From positions 4,210,241 through 4,274,240 of the forward strand of contig VCAZ01000014.1 of NCBI GenBank assembly GCA_005784505.1: DNA of 64,000 nucleotides, read 5' to 3'. Position 1 is the stretch's first letter; every line of letters starts with the position of its first letter. Both the position numbers and the translations under genes were made by a program. Below the pieces are notes generated by a model. That model saw only the letters and a program-made list of their open reading frames with translations. It ran no database searches and was not told the origin of the DNA. Source of the stretch: Bagarius yarrelli. Lineage: Eukaryota > Chordata > Actinopteri > Siluriformes > Sisoridae. Below, piece after piece: positions 55,081 to 64,000 of the stretch.

Positions 55081-55904
55081 CAGGTTTCTGAATGAACAGG
55101 TGTTACGGCAGCTCTTCAAAGCAAAACAGAATGGCAATTATTTTTTACTGTTTTAATAGAACGGCGATAACCGAGTGCTTTTTTTTTTTACTGAATGGAT
55201 AGGGAAAAAAATTGTAAGTGACTAAAATGCAGTATTAGGTATTAGAGGTGGCGGAAGGTAAAAGGAATTTTATGTGTGATAATTTTCATTTAGGTACACA
55301 ACAATGAATTATGAGTTACATTGAAATGATTACTACAGTGAAGTTAGTGACATCATCATTGAAAATGGCAAAGGAGACAATTCTTTTATAAATATTTGTT
55401 TGTTTAATGTGAGTATATAACTTTCAGATCAGTACTGAACTCGAGGAAGCAGAAAAGCGGTGACTATCTGACGGACTACCAATGAGTCTTCTAGATATAT
55501 TTCGCCATTGGCAAAGCTACAATAAACAAAATACAGCATATAGACATATTGAGTCTAAAATGTCAGTTACTCAATATCCTTCTTCTTTTTTTTAATAAAA
55601 GGAATACCACACTGGTTGTGTTGCTGCACTGAATATTGGCATGGCGGTGATTTCTGTGGCCTGAAGCTGAATCAGGGCCAGACTGATAGTTAGAATAAAA
55701 GCATTCTTGCTTTGGCACAAGTACATATACACTTTCAACTTTTATTTTAACCCCCAGATAATAAATTGGCTAAAAATGTAATCACGCAAAATCAAAATAA
55801 CTAACATTTAGTAATTCCCAGTAGCAGAAACATACTGGGTTAGTAGGCGTACCTAAATTAAATCACACAGACAAATAAAAAATGTAATATTTGATCATAC
55901 AGAG

Positions 55905-56030
55905 CATCATGCTCCAGGGATCCCGGTCAATTCTGAATATGAGCTGCTCTCTGTGTGAGATTTCGCTGCATGTTGTCTGTGTGGGTTTGCTCTGGGTTCT
56001 CAGGTTTTTCTCCTACGTAGCAATAAGAAG
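55905..56030 (+). mobile_element. Mermaid/DANA-type SINE, middle fragment
   Basis: TGCTCCAGGGATCCCGGTCA (near the B box), GCATGTTGTCTGTGTGGG, TTTGCTCTGGGTTCTCAGGT, TTTTCTCCTACG. The tail is missing. Confidence 0.68.
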
Positions 56031-56051
56031 AGACTGGTGCATTGGTGACAC

Positions 56052-56135
56052 TAAGGGGGCTTTCACACTGTCACTTAAGTCTAAAATACAGCACAGTTCA
56101 CTTGAATAATTAGTAATGTGAAAGCTGTCAAGTGG
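56052..56135. mobile_element. Possible small MITE
   Basis: GGGGGCTTTCACACTGTCAC at the left and AATGTGAAAGCTGTC near 56123 form a loose inverted pair around an AT-rich centre. Boundaries uncertain. Confidence 0.35.
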
Positions 56136-56320
56136 TCCAAGAAGCACAGCAGGGTACAGAGTCTGAACTGTGCTAAAATACTTGTGAATGTAAGAGAAAC
56201 TTATTCTGGAAGCAGAGCTGGACAGGACCAAAAGAAAAAAAATTTGGCCCAGACCAGCCCACTACATATGATCACAAATACTATCCATCTTTGCAAGCCT
56301 TTGCAGCGCCTGTCACTTTA

Positions 56321-56400
56321 TAGCGGAGTGGTTAAGGTGTTGGAAGATCGGGGTTTGATTCCCAGCGCCACCAAGTTGCCACCTCTGGGCCCCTAAGCAT
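56321..56400 (+). mobile_element. Family A SINE head, fused to a family B copy
   Basis: GGAGTGGTTAAGGTGTTGG, GGGGTTTGATTCCCAGCGCC (B box), CCACCTCTGGGCCCCTAAGC. At about 56400 it switches without spacer into an antisense family B copy, so the two heads face outward. Confidence 0.85.
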
Positions 56401-56565
56401 TTGCTCAAGGACCCAACAGTGGTTGGCTTGCCAGTGGTGGGGCTTAAACCCAGGTGTTTCTGGTCTTCAGATCAACAGCTGGTGGTGGTGGGGCTTGAAC
56501 CCAGGTGTTTCTGGTCTTCAGATCAGCAACTCAGCGCCTTAACTATTTGAGCCACCACTGCCCCA
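56401..56565 (-). mobile_element. Family B SINE with internal 51-bp tandem duplication
   Basis: Antisense: TTGCTCAAGGACCCAACAGT, GGTTGGCTTGCCAGTGGTGG. The B-box block GTGGTGGGGCTT, then CCCAGGTGTTTCTGGTCTTC, occurs twice (from 56434 and from 56485, offset 51 bp). The head TTAACTATTTGAGCCACC follows. The 3' body is missing. Confidence 0.9.
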
Positions 56566-56999
56566 AATGTACTGTAAGTACCTGTTTCTTTTTTTGTGTG
56601 CAATTTCTCCCTTACATTATTTTGCTCTTTCTCTCTGAATATTTTGACAGATACACTCTGATGCACTCTGATGTCAATTAAGAAAACAACCAATAGGCTG
56701 CTGATTAAATGTCTTTTGGGACGGTCTGTCTAAGAAAAAAAATCCTACGCCGACTTTTTGGATAAATATATTACACTGCCGCAAAGATCCCTGCACTAAT
56801 TAACTAATTAAGTCGAAAAAGAAATGGGCTGATAAGAGTTTATTGGGCCAAACAGACAAAAACAATATGAGATGTATCTGCTCAATAATGCCCTGTCTGC
56901 CCTGTCAGTCCGCCCCTGTCCAGATGTAAAGTAACCTGGGTGTGTGTGTGTTTTAGCGGATGATTACTGTATCTCATGTTCACCCATATACGTGTATTT

Positions 57000-57410
57000 T
57001 GAATGGCAGGGGACCATCGTAGGACACAGAAATGGTGAAGAATGTTACTGAGCATAATAATAACATAAAATGCTGATGATATAAGATTCATTTTAAGTTA
57101 ATGCACCAGGTTTAAAAGTGAGTCTAATATCAGACTACAGTGTTGAGGAATCAAATCGCAACAATCGCAGTTGAATTTGGAAGGTACATTAAAGGACCAA
57201 TATTCCCACCTGAATCCTGCTGGTTGTAGGATTATTCCTGAAGATCAACTTTTAAATTAATGGAGAAATCTGTAACGTTTGACACCCATACTGTGATTGA
57301 TCTGATGTAAAATTGTTTTCTTGGTAGCATGTATTGAAGCACAACTATATCTTATACAGATGTAGACTTTAGCTTCCCAATACTCCCAATATGCATTACT
57401 AACTTCAATT
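57000..57410. other. No feature recognised
   Basis: Unique-looking AT-rich sequence, no frame or repeat. Confidence 0.4.
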
Positions 57411-57414
57411 CACA

Positions 57415-57480
57415 ATAACAGCATTTGACAGACGTTCTTCTACAAAGCAATGTACAAAGTGGGGGTCAATCAACCCTTAA
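57415..57480 (-). mobile_element. Family A SINE, tail fragment
   Basis: CACAATAACAGCATTTGACA, GACGTTCTTCTACAAAGCAA, GGGGGTCAATCAACCC; head missing. Confidence 0.6.
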
Positions 57481-57569
57481 CTGACCCTAGGACACACTAC
57501 AAATCACATCAAAACAACATGTGACCTCAGCATATGCAGCAAACCAACTTACAACCATTACATTACAAT

Positions 57570-57690
57570 TGGCCACTGCTGGGACCCCGAGGAAGGCCCT
57601 CAACCCTCATTGCTCAGTTGTATAAAAGAAAGAGATAAACATAAGTCACCCTGTATAAGGGTGTCTACCAAATGCTGTAAATGTGCATGT
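57570..57690 (+). mobile_element. Family A SINE, 3' half
   Basis: GGCCACTGCTGGGACCCCGA, GGAAGGCCCTCAACCC, CATTGCTCAGTTGTATAAAA, ATAAGGGTGTCTACCAAATG. Confidence 0.85.
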
Positions 57691-58015
57691 AACAATGTTT
57701 ACACTGCATACTAGACAATTCTACGCGCGCATAACCTCATTTTATTTTCACTAATAATCATTTTAGTAAAATTGCATTTATATCTTGTGTCTTTTTTTTT
57801 TTATTGCCTCTTAATTTGTTATAGACTGCTTAGGGGGTTCACAGTGTAAGAATTTTATTGTATGGTACAACAAACATTTCCTGTACACATGACAATAAGC
57901 TCTTGAAAGTAAACATGACAAAAAAAATACCTTGTTCCTTCCTAAAACATCCACGTCTTTCTAAATTACAGGCACTTAAGGAAAGAACATTAGATGCATA
58001 GTCTTCCATTGTAGA

Positions 58016-58017
<2 letters not shown>

Positions 58018-58060
<43 letters not shown>

Positions 58061-58064
58061 AAGA
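58018..58064. repeat. (GT)n(GA)n compound microsatellite
   Basis: About 16 GT units, then short GA units. Confidence 0.96.
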
Positions 58065-58788
58065 GATCTAAATCTGGCAGCTCATCTGGAAGAGCTTGTT
58101 AGGGGGATTAGACCAGGACACAGTGCATTGGACAGAGAGGACACGATGAGACCAAACCAGGAGCAACAGCTTGTCTAAGACTGCATACACTTATGATTTA
58201 TACCAGGGTAAAAACATTGTTGTGACTGTATTCGAAATTGCCCGAGCAGAAATCTTAAAAAAAAAAAATCAAAACAATATGCAAATCCTAATTCTGATTA
58301 ATTATCCATTCTGACATTTTCAACAGCAGGACAAACTTTTACAGTCAAATTTTTCACCATGATCTTTCCAACTTATTTAAATGCTGAGCCATCAGTCATC
58401 TTGCATTTCCCAACAATCTGTGGAATGTCATGTGCAGTGAGCAAATGGAGGTCCAGGATTCTCTGGCCTTTTGGGAGGCTGTTCATTATTATTATTTAGC
58501 TCCAACTCCAAGCTAGTGAGACGACTAGGAAATTTTGAATTCACTTTTCACAAAAAAACAAAAAACAAATGCCCTAAAATCACCATCATAATTTGTGTAA
58601 AGGGTACAACCTAAAAAAACGTTGGGTAATTCACTGTACCTAATATCTGGGTTAAACATTGGGTTAATATGTTTGAACTTTTTTGGGTTGTTTGTATAAC
58701 GACGCAACCAATTGAGTTCAAATTTTTATTTTAACGGTCTACCGGCACAACCGTCACACAGAAGATACACAAATAACTTAATATTATA

Positions 58789-58849
58789 CATTTTACGCAT
58801 ATATGTGCTATATTTTCTTTACAAATATAGCACATATATGCGTAAAATG
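58789..58849. repeat. Perfect hairpin, 27-bp arms, 7-base loop
   Basis: The arms 58789-58815 and 58823-58849 are exact reverse complements; the loop is TCTTTAC. The right arm covers the first ATG codons of the 54-codon frame. The following CGTAAAATG repeat shows a local slippage. Confidence 0.97.
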
Positions 58850-59002
58850 CGTAAAATATGTCTATTTTTAACTTTAACGCTGTCCACTGTTTTGTTTGTA
58901 TATTTTATATCCGTGACGACACAGCCGCTTGTTTTATATCCACCACAAAATATTAAAGATTTTATCTATAAAGATGAAAAGATAATCGTTGTATCACTGT
59001 AA
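58838..59002 (+). CDS. 54-codon frame with signal-anchor-like N-terminus, product unknown
   Basis: The frame starts MRKMRK (basic), then a hydrophobic stretch at residues 7-25 (ICLFLTLTLSTVLFVYF and on). A Pro-rich linker (TTQPLVLYPPQ) and a charged segment (DFIYKDEKIIVVSL) follow before TAA. That is the order of a type II membrane protein start, such as Golgi glycosyltransferases: cytoplasmic basic residues, signal anchor, stem. The stop overlaps a donor-like GTAACA (GT at 58999-59000), so it could be a first coding exon rather than a complete peptide. It lies inside a probable DNA element, so host-exon capture or chance are alternatives. No specific family is recognised. Confidence 0.25.
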   Translation: MRKMRKICLFLTLTLSTVLFVYFISVTTQPLVLYPPQNIKDFIYKDEKIIVVSL

Positions 59003-59599
59003 CATCCCAAGAGAAAACCATTTAAACAATAACCCAACAAATTTATTATTTTATAACCCAATTCATTAAGTAAAACCTACTACTTAAATAAATAGGTTAA
59101 AATAACCCAGCAATAGATAAGTGCCATATCAACCCACCGATGGGCTTTCTACTGGGTCATTTTTAACCCAACTGTCTTAAGTGTGTAGTACACAGACAAC
59201 CATTTTAACCACTTTTCCCTAAATTGCCCCTTGAATAACTATAAAATAAAATATTTACAGTAAAATGTATTCTTGACCACTGTAGTGCAAATAATATATA
59301 GGTCTTGTTGAGTTTTGCTGGATGGCTCGGAACATGCCGGAGCATTATCCAAACAAATTATAGCACACTATTGTGTTTTGCTACTGCAGTAACATATTTT
59401 TTTTCAATAAAGGCATTACAGCACTGCTGTTCACTGTATCACATCTCTGGAACTGTAGACGATTTATTAACATACTATGCAGGTAATAAAGTAATATATG
59501 TAATAATAATATTTGTAATATATTTTAAAGTAGTCAAGGTGCAGCTTGTATAACAGTATAGAGTTACTGTCCTCTGAAAATAACAGCAATTATTGTCAA

Positions 59600-60262
59600 A
59601 ATAGCTGGCAACAAAAGTAAGTACACCCCAAGTTTACCTCGTTTAAGTATGCAAAGTGACGTCCTATTCCTGTCTGTTAGCTTGATAGGACGTTACAAAT
59701 TCTTATTTTTGAGCATTGGTGCTTTGAGTACAATTTACTGACCACTAGATGATCAACATGGTACCTCATGGCAAATAACTCTTAAAGGATTTAAGAAATT
59801 GAATTGTTACCCTCCACAAAGATGGGTTAGGCTACAAGAAGATCGGTGAGTTACAGGGCAGTGGCCAAAACCATAGGGCCTCGCAAGGGTTGATCAAAGA
59901 AGTTTGGTCTTCATGCTGTGCATCAGGTGCAAAACCTGGCTTTAAAAAACAGACACGAGTGCTGCCAGCATTGCTTCAGAGGTTGCAGAAGCAGGAGGTC
60001 CCGCTTGTCAGTGCTCAAAGCATATGCCGCACAATGCAACAAGTTGGTTTGCATGGCCATCATCCCAGAAAGAAAGGCTCTTCTGAAGCTGGCCTACAGA
60101 AAGGCCCACAAACAGTTTGCTAAAAACAACCTGCCCAAGAGCATGAATTATTGGAACCATGTCCTGTGGTCTGATGAGACTAAGATAAACTTGTTTGGGT
60201 CAGATGGTGTCCAGCATGTGTGGCAACGCCCTGGTGAGGAGTACCAAGAAAATTGTCTCAAA
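59600..60262 (+). mobile_element. Tc1-like element of a second family, 3'-truncated
   Basis: Left-end text CAACAAAAGTAAGTACACCC, then TGACCACTAGATGATCAACA, then coding relics. It ends abruptly after the first catalytic block at about 60262. The rest of the transposase and the right inverted repeat are missing. Sequence is unrelated at DNA level to the elements at 11088 and 61469. Confidence 0.83.
59760..60262 (+). pseudogene. Tc1 transposase pseudogene, N-terminal and first catalytic part
   Basis: Tc1-type transposases bind terminal repeats through paired helix-turn-helix motifs and cut with a DD34E triad. Here WQITLKGFKK-like text (59766 on) marks the DNA-binding region, and frameshifts follow. 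In the frame from 59918, RKALLKLAYRKAHKQFAKNN and then VLWSDETKINLFGSDG show the linker and the first catalytic Asp (WSDE). The coding text stops soon after GEEY, so the second Asp and the Glu are absent. Several shifts and the truncation make it inactive. Confidence 0.85.
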
Positions 60263-60269
60263 AACAGGC

Positions 60270-61035
60270 AAACAAGATAACTTGTCCAAAGTTTACTTCA
60301 TCAGTCTGTGACAAGTTCAGTTCCCGCTTAACACACAATGTTAGCAGCAAACAAACAAAAGCGATAAACACTCCTTTTCCCTCTATAGCGAAATAAGTTT
60401 TTCGTCTTGCTGTTCTCTCCACCAGACTCGTTTTTCCCACTGAATCATTTTTCCAAGGTGGTTTGAAGTTACGCACTAATTGCGTCATCAGGTTCGGCAG
60501 GCATATTGGTTCTTGGTTTGACGGTCAAAGTCTCATTGCAGGAAATCTCTGAAATCTTCTAACACTAACAGAATTTTGTTAAAGGTAAAATGATCGCAAT
60601 GGCCGTTAATCAGCTGTCAGTGAACAGATTTAAAGGTTTTCTTTTAACATTTAAAAATTTGTCCCACACAAGAAAATTACACAGTCTGAGCCCGGCATAC
60701 AAAAATGGGGGTTAGTCAAGTGCCCAAATTAACCTTATTGGGTAAATATTTAACATATAAAAATATTTTTTTTAATCATATGATGTTTGGTTAAATGATT
60801 TATTTAGTATAAACACATTAGGTCATGTTAAATAACTAATAATTATAGCTATCGTTAACTACAAGTGTAATCTGAGGATCAGGAATTTTAAATGTGCTTG
60901 AGGGCAAATCATTAAACTTCACTGATAAAAGAGAAGAAATAAGACGCTCATGATCACATGATACAAATGTAAATTCCATACAAATGAGACTGCAATCCTA
61001 AGAAATTTTATATCTGTGTAGCGTAACAGATATCA
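60270..61035. other. No gene; part may be an unrecognised element
   Basis: 60290-60540 is less AT-rich than its surroundings (ACTCGTTTTTCCCACTGAAT, TTACGCACTAATTGCGTCAT) and may belong to the insertion that truncated the Tc1 copy. I could not assign it. Confidence 0.35.
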
Positions 61036-61039
61036 TGAC

Positions 61040-61165
61040 TAAGAATTTACAAATGGAAAACTAAAGGCAACACTAAAAAACCTCCACAAGGCAACATGAT
61101 AAGGAACCAGACTCAAAATGAAATCTATCCTTTTCAAAAGTGTAATCATAAAATCCATCAGCAGC
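61040..61165 (-). mobile_element. Family D retroelement fragment
   Basis: Antisense text AAGGAACCAGACTCAAAATG and AAATCTATCC correspond to the inverse of the TGAGTCTGGTTCCTCTCAAG block at 14841. Tail missing. Confidence 0.6.
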
Positions 61166-61324
61166 AACTGAACACGGGTAAAGACTGAGGTATAAGGCAG
61201 CGATCCATACCAATTTGTTCACTTTAGAGACCCATTCAAAAAAGAATTTGCTATTAAATGAAAAATGTCTACTATATACATACCTGTAGAGTGTGGAGCT
61301 AGTGATGATTAGAAATGCCAGGAT

Positions 61325-61430
61325 TACACTTTTTTAAGTTTCTTTGGTTTCGATTTACTGTCTGGTTTGTTTTTAAGGTTTCTTGAGGTTTGTTTTTAAG
61401 TAACTAAGTTTATATATATAGTATAGATAT
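61325..61430. repeat. 45-bp minisatellite, left remnant
   Basis: TACTGTCTGGTTTGTTTTTA, AGGTTTCTTGAGGTTTG and TTTTTAAGTAACTAAGTTT share the words of the array at 63340-64000. The Tc1 element and a SINE fragment separate it from the rest. Confidence 0.65.
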
Positions 61431-61433
61431 ATA

Positions 61434-61468
<35 letters not shown>
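61431..61468. repeat. (TA)n microsatellite at Tc1 left junction
   Basis: About 17 TA units ending exactly at the element's first base, with more TA on the right side (63065-63080). TA is the Tc1 target. Confidence 0.93.
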
Positions 61469-61471
<3 letters not shown>

Positions 61472-63064
61472 TGCTCAAAAAAATAAAGGGAACACTTAAA
61501 CAACACAATGTAACTCCAAGTCAATCAAACTTCTGTGAAATCAAACTGCCCACTTAGGAAGCAACACTGATTGACAATCAATTTCACATGCTGTTGTGCA
61601 AATGGAATAGACAACAGGTAGAAATTATAGGCAATTAGCAAGACACCCCCAATAAAGGAGTGGTTCTGCAGGTGGTGACCACAGACACTTCTCAGTTCCT
61701 ATGCTTTCTGGCTGATGTTTTGGGTCACTTTTGAATGCTGGTGGTGCTTTCACATCTAGTGGTAGCATGAGACGGAGTCTACAACCCACACAAGTGGCTC
61801 AGGTAGTGCAGCTCATCCAGGATGGCACATCAATGCGAGCTGTGGCAAGAAGGTTTGCTGTGTCTGTCAGCGTAGTGTCCAGAGCATGGAGGCGCTACCA
61901 GGAGACAGGCCAGTAAATCAGGAGACGTGGAGGAGGCCGTAGGAGGGCAACAACCCAGCAGGCAGGACCGCTACCTCATCCGCCTTTGTGCAAGGAGGAA
62001 CAGGAGGAGCACTGCCAGAGCCCTGCAAAATGACCTCCAGCAGGCCACAAATGTGCATGTTGTCTGCTCAAACGGTCAGAAACAGACTCCATGAGGGTGG
62101 TATGAGGGCCCGACGTCCACAGGTGGGGGTTGTGCTTACACAGCCCAACACCGTGCAGGACGTTTGGCATTCGCCAGAGAACACCAAGAGCAAAATTCGC
62201 CACTGGCGCCCTGTGCTCTTCACAGATGAAAGCAGGTTCACACTGAGCACATGTGACCGACGTGACAGAGTCTGGAGACGCCGTGGAGAACGTTCTGCTG
62301 CCTGCAACATCCTCCAGCATGACCTGTTTGGCAGTGGGTCAGTAATGGTGTGGGGTGGCATTTCTTTGGAGGGCCTCACAGCCCTCCATGTGCTCGCCAG
62401 AGGTAGCCTGACTGCCATTAGGTACCGAGATGAGATCCTCAGACCCCTTGTGAGACCATATGCCGGTGCGGTTGCCCCTGTGTTCCTCCTAATGCAAGAC
62501 AATGCTAGACCTCATGTGGCTGGAGTGTGTCAGCAGTTCCTGCAAGACGAAGGCATTGATGCTATGGACTGGCCCGCCCGTTCCCCAGACCTGAATCCAA
62601 TTGAGCACATCTGGGACATCAATTGTCTCGCTCCATCCACCAACGCCACGTTGCACCCACAGACTGTCCAGGAGTTGGCGGATGCTTTAGTCCAGGTCTG
62701 GGAGGAGATCCCTCAGGAGACCATCCGCCACCTCATCAGGAGCATGCCCAGGCATTGTAGGGAGGTTATACAGGCACGTGGAGGCCACACACACTACTGA
62801 GCCTCCTTTTTGACTTGTTTTAAAGGACATTACATCAAAGTTGGATCAGCCTGTAGTGTGTTTTTTTTCCACTTCAATTTTGAGAGTGACTCCAAATCCA
62901 GACCTCCATGGGTTAATAAATTTGATTTTCATTGATAATTTTTGTGTGATTTTGTTGTCAGCACATTCAACTATGTAAAGAACAAAGTATTTAATAAGAA
63001 TATTTCATTCATTCAGATCTAGGATGTGTTATTTTAGTGTTCCCTTTATTTTTTTTGAGCAGTG
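61469..63064 (+). mobile_element. Full-length Tc1 element, 1596 bp
   Basis: Both inverted ends are present: the left CACTGCTCAAAAAAATAAAG and its inverse at the right (CTTTATTTTTTTTGAGCAGTG-like), differing by one A in the run over 28 bp. TA flanks both sides. The single coding region is broken (see the transposase entry). A close but truncated relative lies at 11088. Very similar Tc1 elements are known to be widespread in teleosts and lampreys through horizontal transfer; whether this is that lineage needs a search. Confidence 0.97.
61731..62800 (+). pseudogene. Tc1 transposase pseudogene, full span, catalytic triad intact
   Basis: The N-terminal frame (61731-61916) has a helix-turn-helix region (MRAVARRFAVSVSVVSRAWR) and ends at an in-frame TAA (61914-61916) after QETGQ. 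The C-terminal frame from 61988 enters the true reading phase at SAQTVRNRL (about codon 26). It keeps all three catalytic residues: FTDES Asp at 62225-62227, MQDNARPH Asp at 62498-62500, PIEH Glu at 62603-62605, with 34 residues between the last two. Local frame slips that later cancel garble LTQPNTVQDVWHSPENTKS and NCLAPSTNATLHP. The C-terminus ends GGHTHY. It is inactive because of the stop codon and frameshifts. Confidence 0.95.
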
Positions 63065-63114
63065 TATATATATATATATATTTTTTTATTTTTTTTTTAT
63101 TTATTTTTTTTTTT

Positions 63115-63270
63115 TTATGGCAGATGCCCAATAGGGGGTTAAGGGCCTTGCTCATGGGTTCAACAGTTAGTTGAAGTTGTTAACTTATTAGTGAGTAACT
63201 GATTACTAATCAAACGCACAATATTCCGTTTAGTAATGCGGCAACGTAACCACTGCGCTACCATCTCCCA
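63115..63270 (-). mobile_element. Family A SINE, diverged, inside the minisatellite region
   Basis: Antisense: TGGCAGATGCCCAATAGGGG, GTTAAGGGCCTTGCTCATGG, GTTCAACAGTTAG, an eroded middle, then AACGTAACCACTGCGCTACC. It sits 50 bp right of the Tc1 element. Confidence 0.75.
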
Positions 63271-63339
63271 GAAACCTGTGAGATTTCCTTCTAAATTTTA
63301 ATAAAAAATTGCGTTACTGTGCATTTTTATGTTGATTTT

Positions 63340-64000
63340 AAGTAGCTGAGAGTGTTTTTTACGGTATTGTGAGTTTTTTTATTTTTAAGTAAGGTTTGTT
63401 TTTTAAGTTACTGAGAGGTTCATTTTAAATTTTAAACGTTATTAAGAGAATGTATTTTAAGGTTTGGGTGAAATTTGTTTTATAAGTAACTGAGAGGTTG
63501 TTTGTTAAGGTACTGTAAGAGTGATTTTTAAGGTATTGTTATTTTTTTATTTATTTAAGTAAAGTTTGTTTATAAGTAACTAAAAAGTTTGTTTTGAAAA
63601 ATACGATGAGGTTAGTTTTAATTTAACTAACGTTTATTTTGTAAGATACTAACTAGTTAGTGTTTAGAATATAGAAATAGTTAATTCTTTACGATACTGT
63701 GGGGTTAGTTTTATTTTTTATAGGTTTGTTTTTAGGGTACTGTGGGGTTAATTTTTAATTTAAGTCAGGTTTTGTTTTTAAAAATACTGTGGTTAGTTTT
63801 AATTTAAGTCAGGTTTGTTTTTAAAAATACTGTGGGTTAGTTTTTAATTTAAGTCAGGTTTGTTTTTAAAAAAATACTGTCTGTTAGTTTTAATTTGAGT
63901 CAGGTTTGTTTTTAAAAATACTGTGGGGTTAGTTTTAATTTGAGTCAGGTTTGTATTTTTACGATACTGTGGTGTTAGTTTTAATTTAAGTCAGGTTTGT
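63340..64000. repeat. 45-46-bp minisatellite, running off the window
   Basis: From 63722 the unit AGGTTTGTTTTTA...TACTGTGGGG...AATTTAAGTC repeats at 63722, 63767, 63811, 63856, 63902, 63947 and 63993 (period 44-46 bp). To the left, 63340-63720 has more diverged units mixed with an AAGTAACTGAGAGG variant. Newer copies are on the right, and the array continues beyond the window. Confidence 0.96.

Larger units (their letters stand above)
58605..59190. mobile_element. Probable DNA element with TTGGGTTA/TAACCCAA ends
   Basis: The left part repeats TTGGGTAA, TGGGTTAAA, TTGGGTTAATATG and TTTTTTGGGTTG. The right part carries the inverse (AATAACCCAAC, TAACCCAATTC, AATAACCCAGC, TTTTTAACCCAACTG). Such inward-facing AACCCA clusters are typical of a teleost non-autonomous DNA element. 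Exact ends and target-site duplication not determined. It encloses a perfect hairpin and a 54-codon frame. Confidence 0.5.

Noticed and set aside
57800..57910. Possible retroelement 3' end (TTCACAGTGTAAGAATTTTA then CACATGACAATAAGC)
   Set aside because: Resembles a LINE-type ending by a few words only, with no partner copy in the window to confirm it.
58712..58837. Upstream part of the 96-codon frame containing the 54-codon frame
   Set aside because: Much of it is a translation of the hairpin's left arm and AT-rich sequence; the inner ATG at 58838 gives the sensible start.
62068..62502. 144-codon minus-strand frame opposite the full-length Tc1 transposase
   Set aside because: Antisense shadow of the catalytic-domain coding text.
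1..64000. CRISPR arrays, operons, bacterial or viral gene clusters
   Set aside because: Direct repeats here are minisatellites or microsatellites without unique equal-length spacers. Coding content and repeat families are those of a vertebrate nucleus.

Overview
This window looks like nuclear, non-coding DNA from a teleost fish. It is AT-rich and full of CA/GT, TA and pyrimidine microsatellites. Most of its recognisable content is old transposable elements typical of otophysan fish. A catfish or close relative is my best guess, from the density of tRNA-headed SINEs, Mermaid/DANA-type SINEs and Tc1 elements; that is an inference from repeat style, not a match I could run. I found no intact host protein-coding gene, no rRNA gene, no functional tRNA gene and no CRISPR array. 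Nearly all open reading frames over 60 codons are chance or low-complexity frames. The exceptions are transposase and LINE relics, and one 54-codon frame at 58838-59002 with a signal-anchor-like start.

The layout, left to right, is as follows. 1-4 kb: a degenerate ~29-bp minisatellite broken up by SINEs, a MITE and a small hAT-like element. 5.1-6.4 kb: a diverged direct tandem duplication of ~0.65 kb. 7-13 kb: a candidate conserved non-coding block, non-autonomous Tc1-like elements, and a truncated Tc1 transposase copy whose second catalytic Asp is Asn. 13-25 kb: dense SINEs, a perfect 33-bp-arm hairpin, a Mermaid/DANA SINE with a perfect 10-bp target-site duplication, a mariner-type MITE and an L2-like LINE relic. 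26-45 kb: fewer repeats, with several balanced-composition stretches that look like conserved non-coding elements, a 187-bp hAT MITE with a target-site duplication, a second long hairpin and a ~400-bp polypyrimidine tract. 45-58 kb: a TATAG pentamer array, several copies of one palindromic DNA element, a SINE nested inside a SINE, and a head-outward SINE fusion with a tandem duplication. 58-64 kb: a DNA-element-like segment carrying a perfect 27-bp-arm hairpin and the 54-codon frame, a dead Tc1 copy of a second family, and a full-length 1596-bp Tc1 element. That element lies inside a 45-46-bp minisatellite running off the window's end.

Nothing here forms an operon or a pathway. The repeats describe a history of insertion, decay and local rearrangement. 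If the window has a function, it most likely lies in the candidate conserved non-coding stretches, as in a gene desert or a large intron near a developmental gene. That can only be tested by cross-species alignment.
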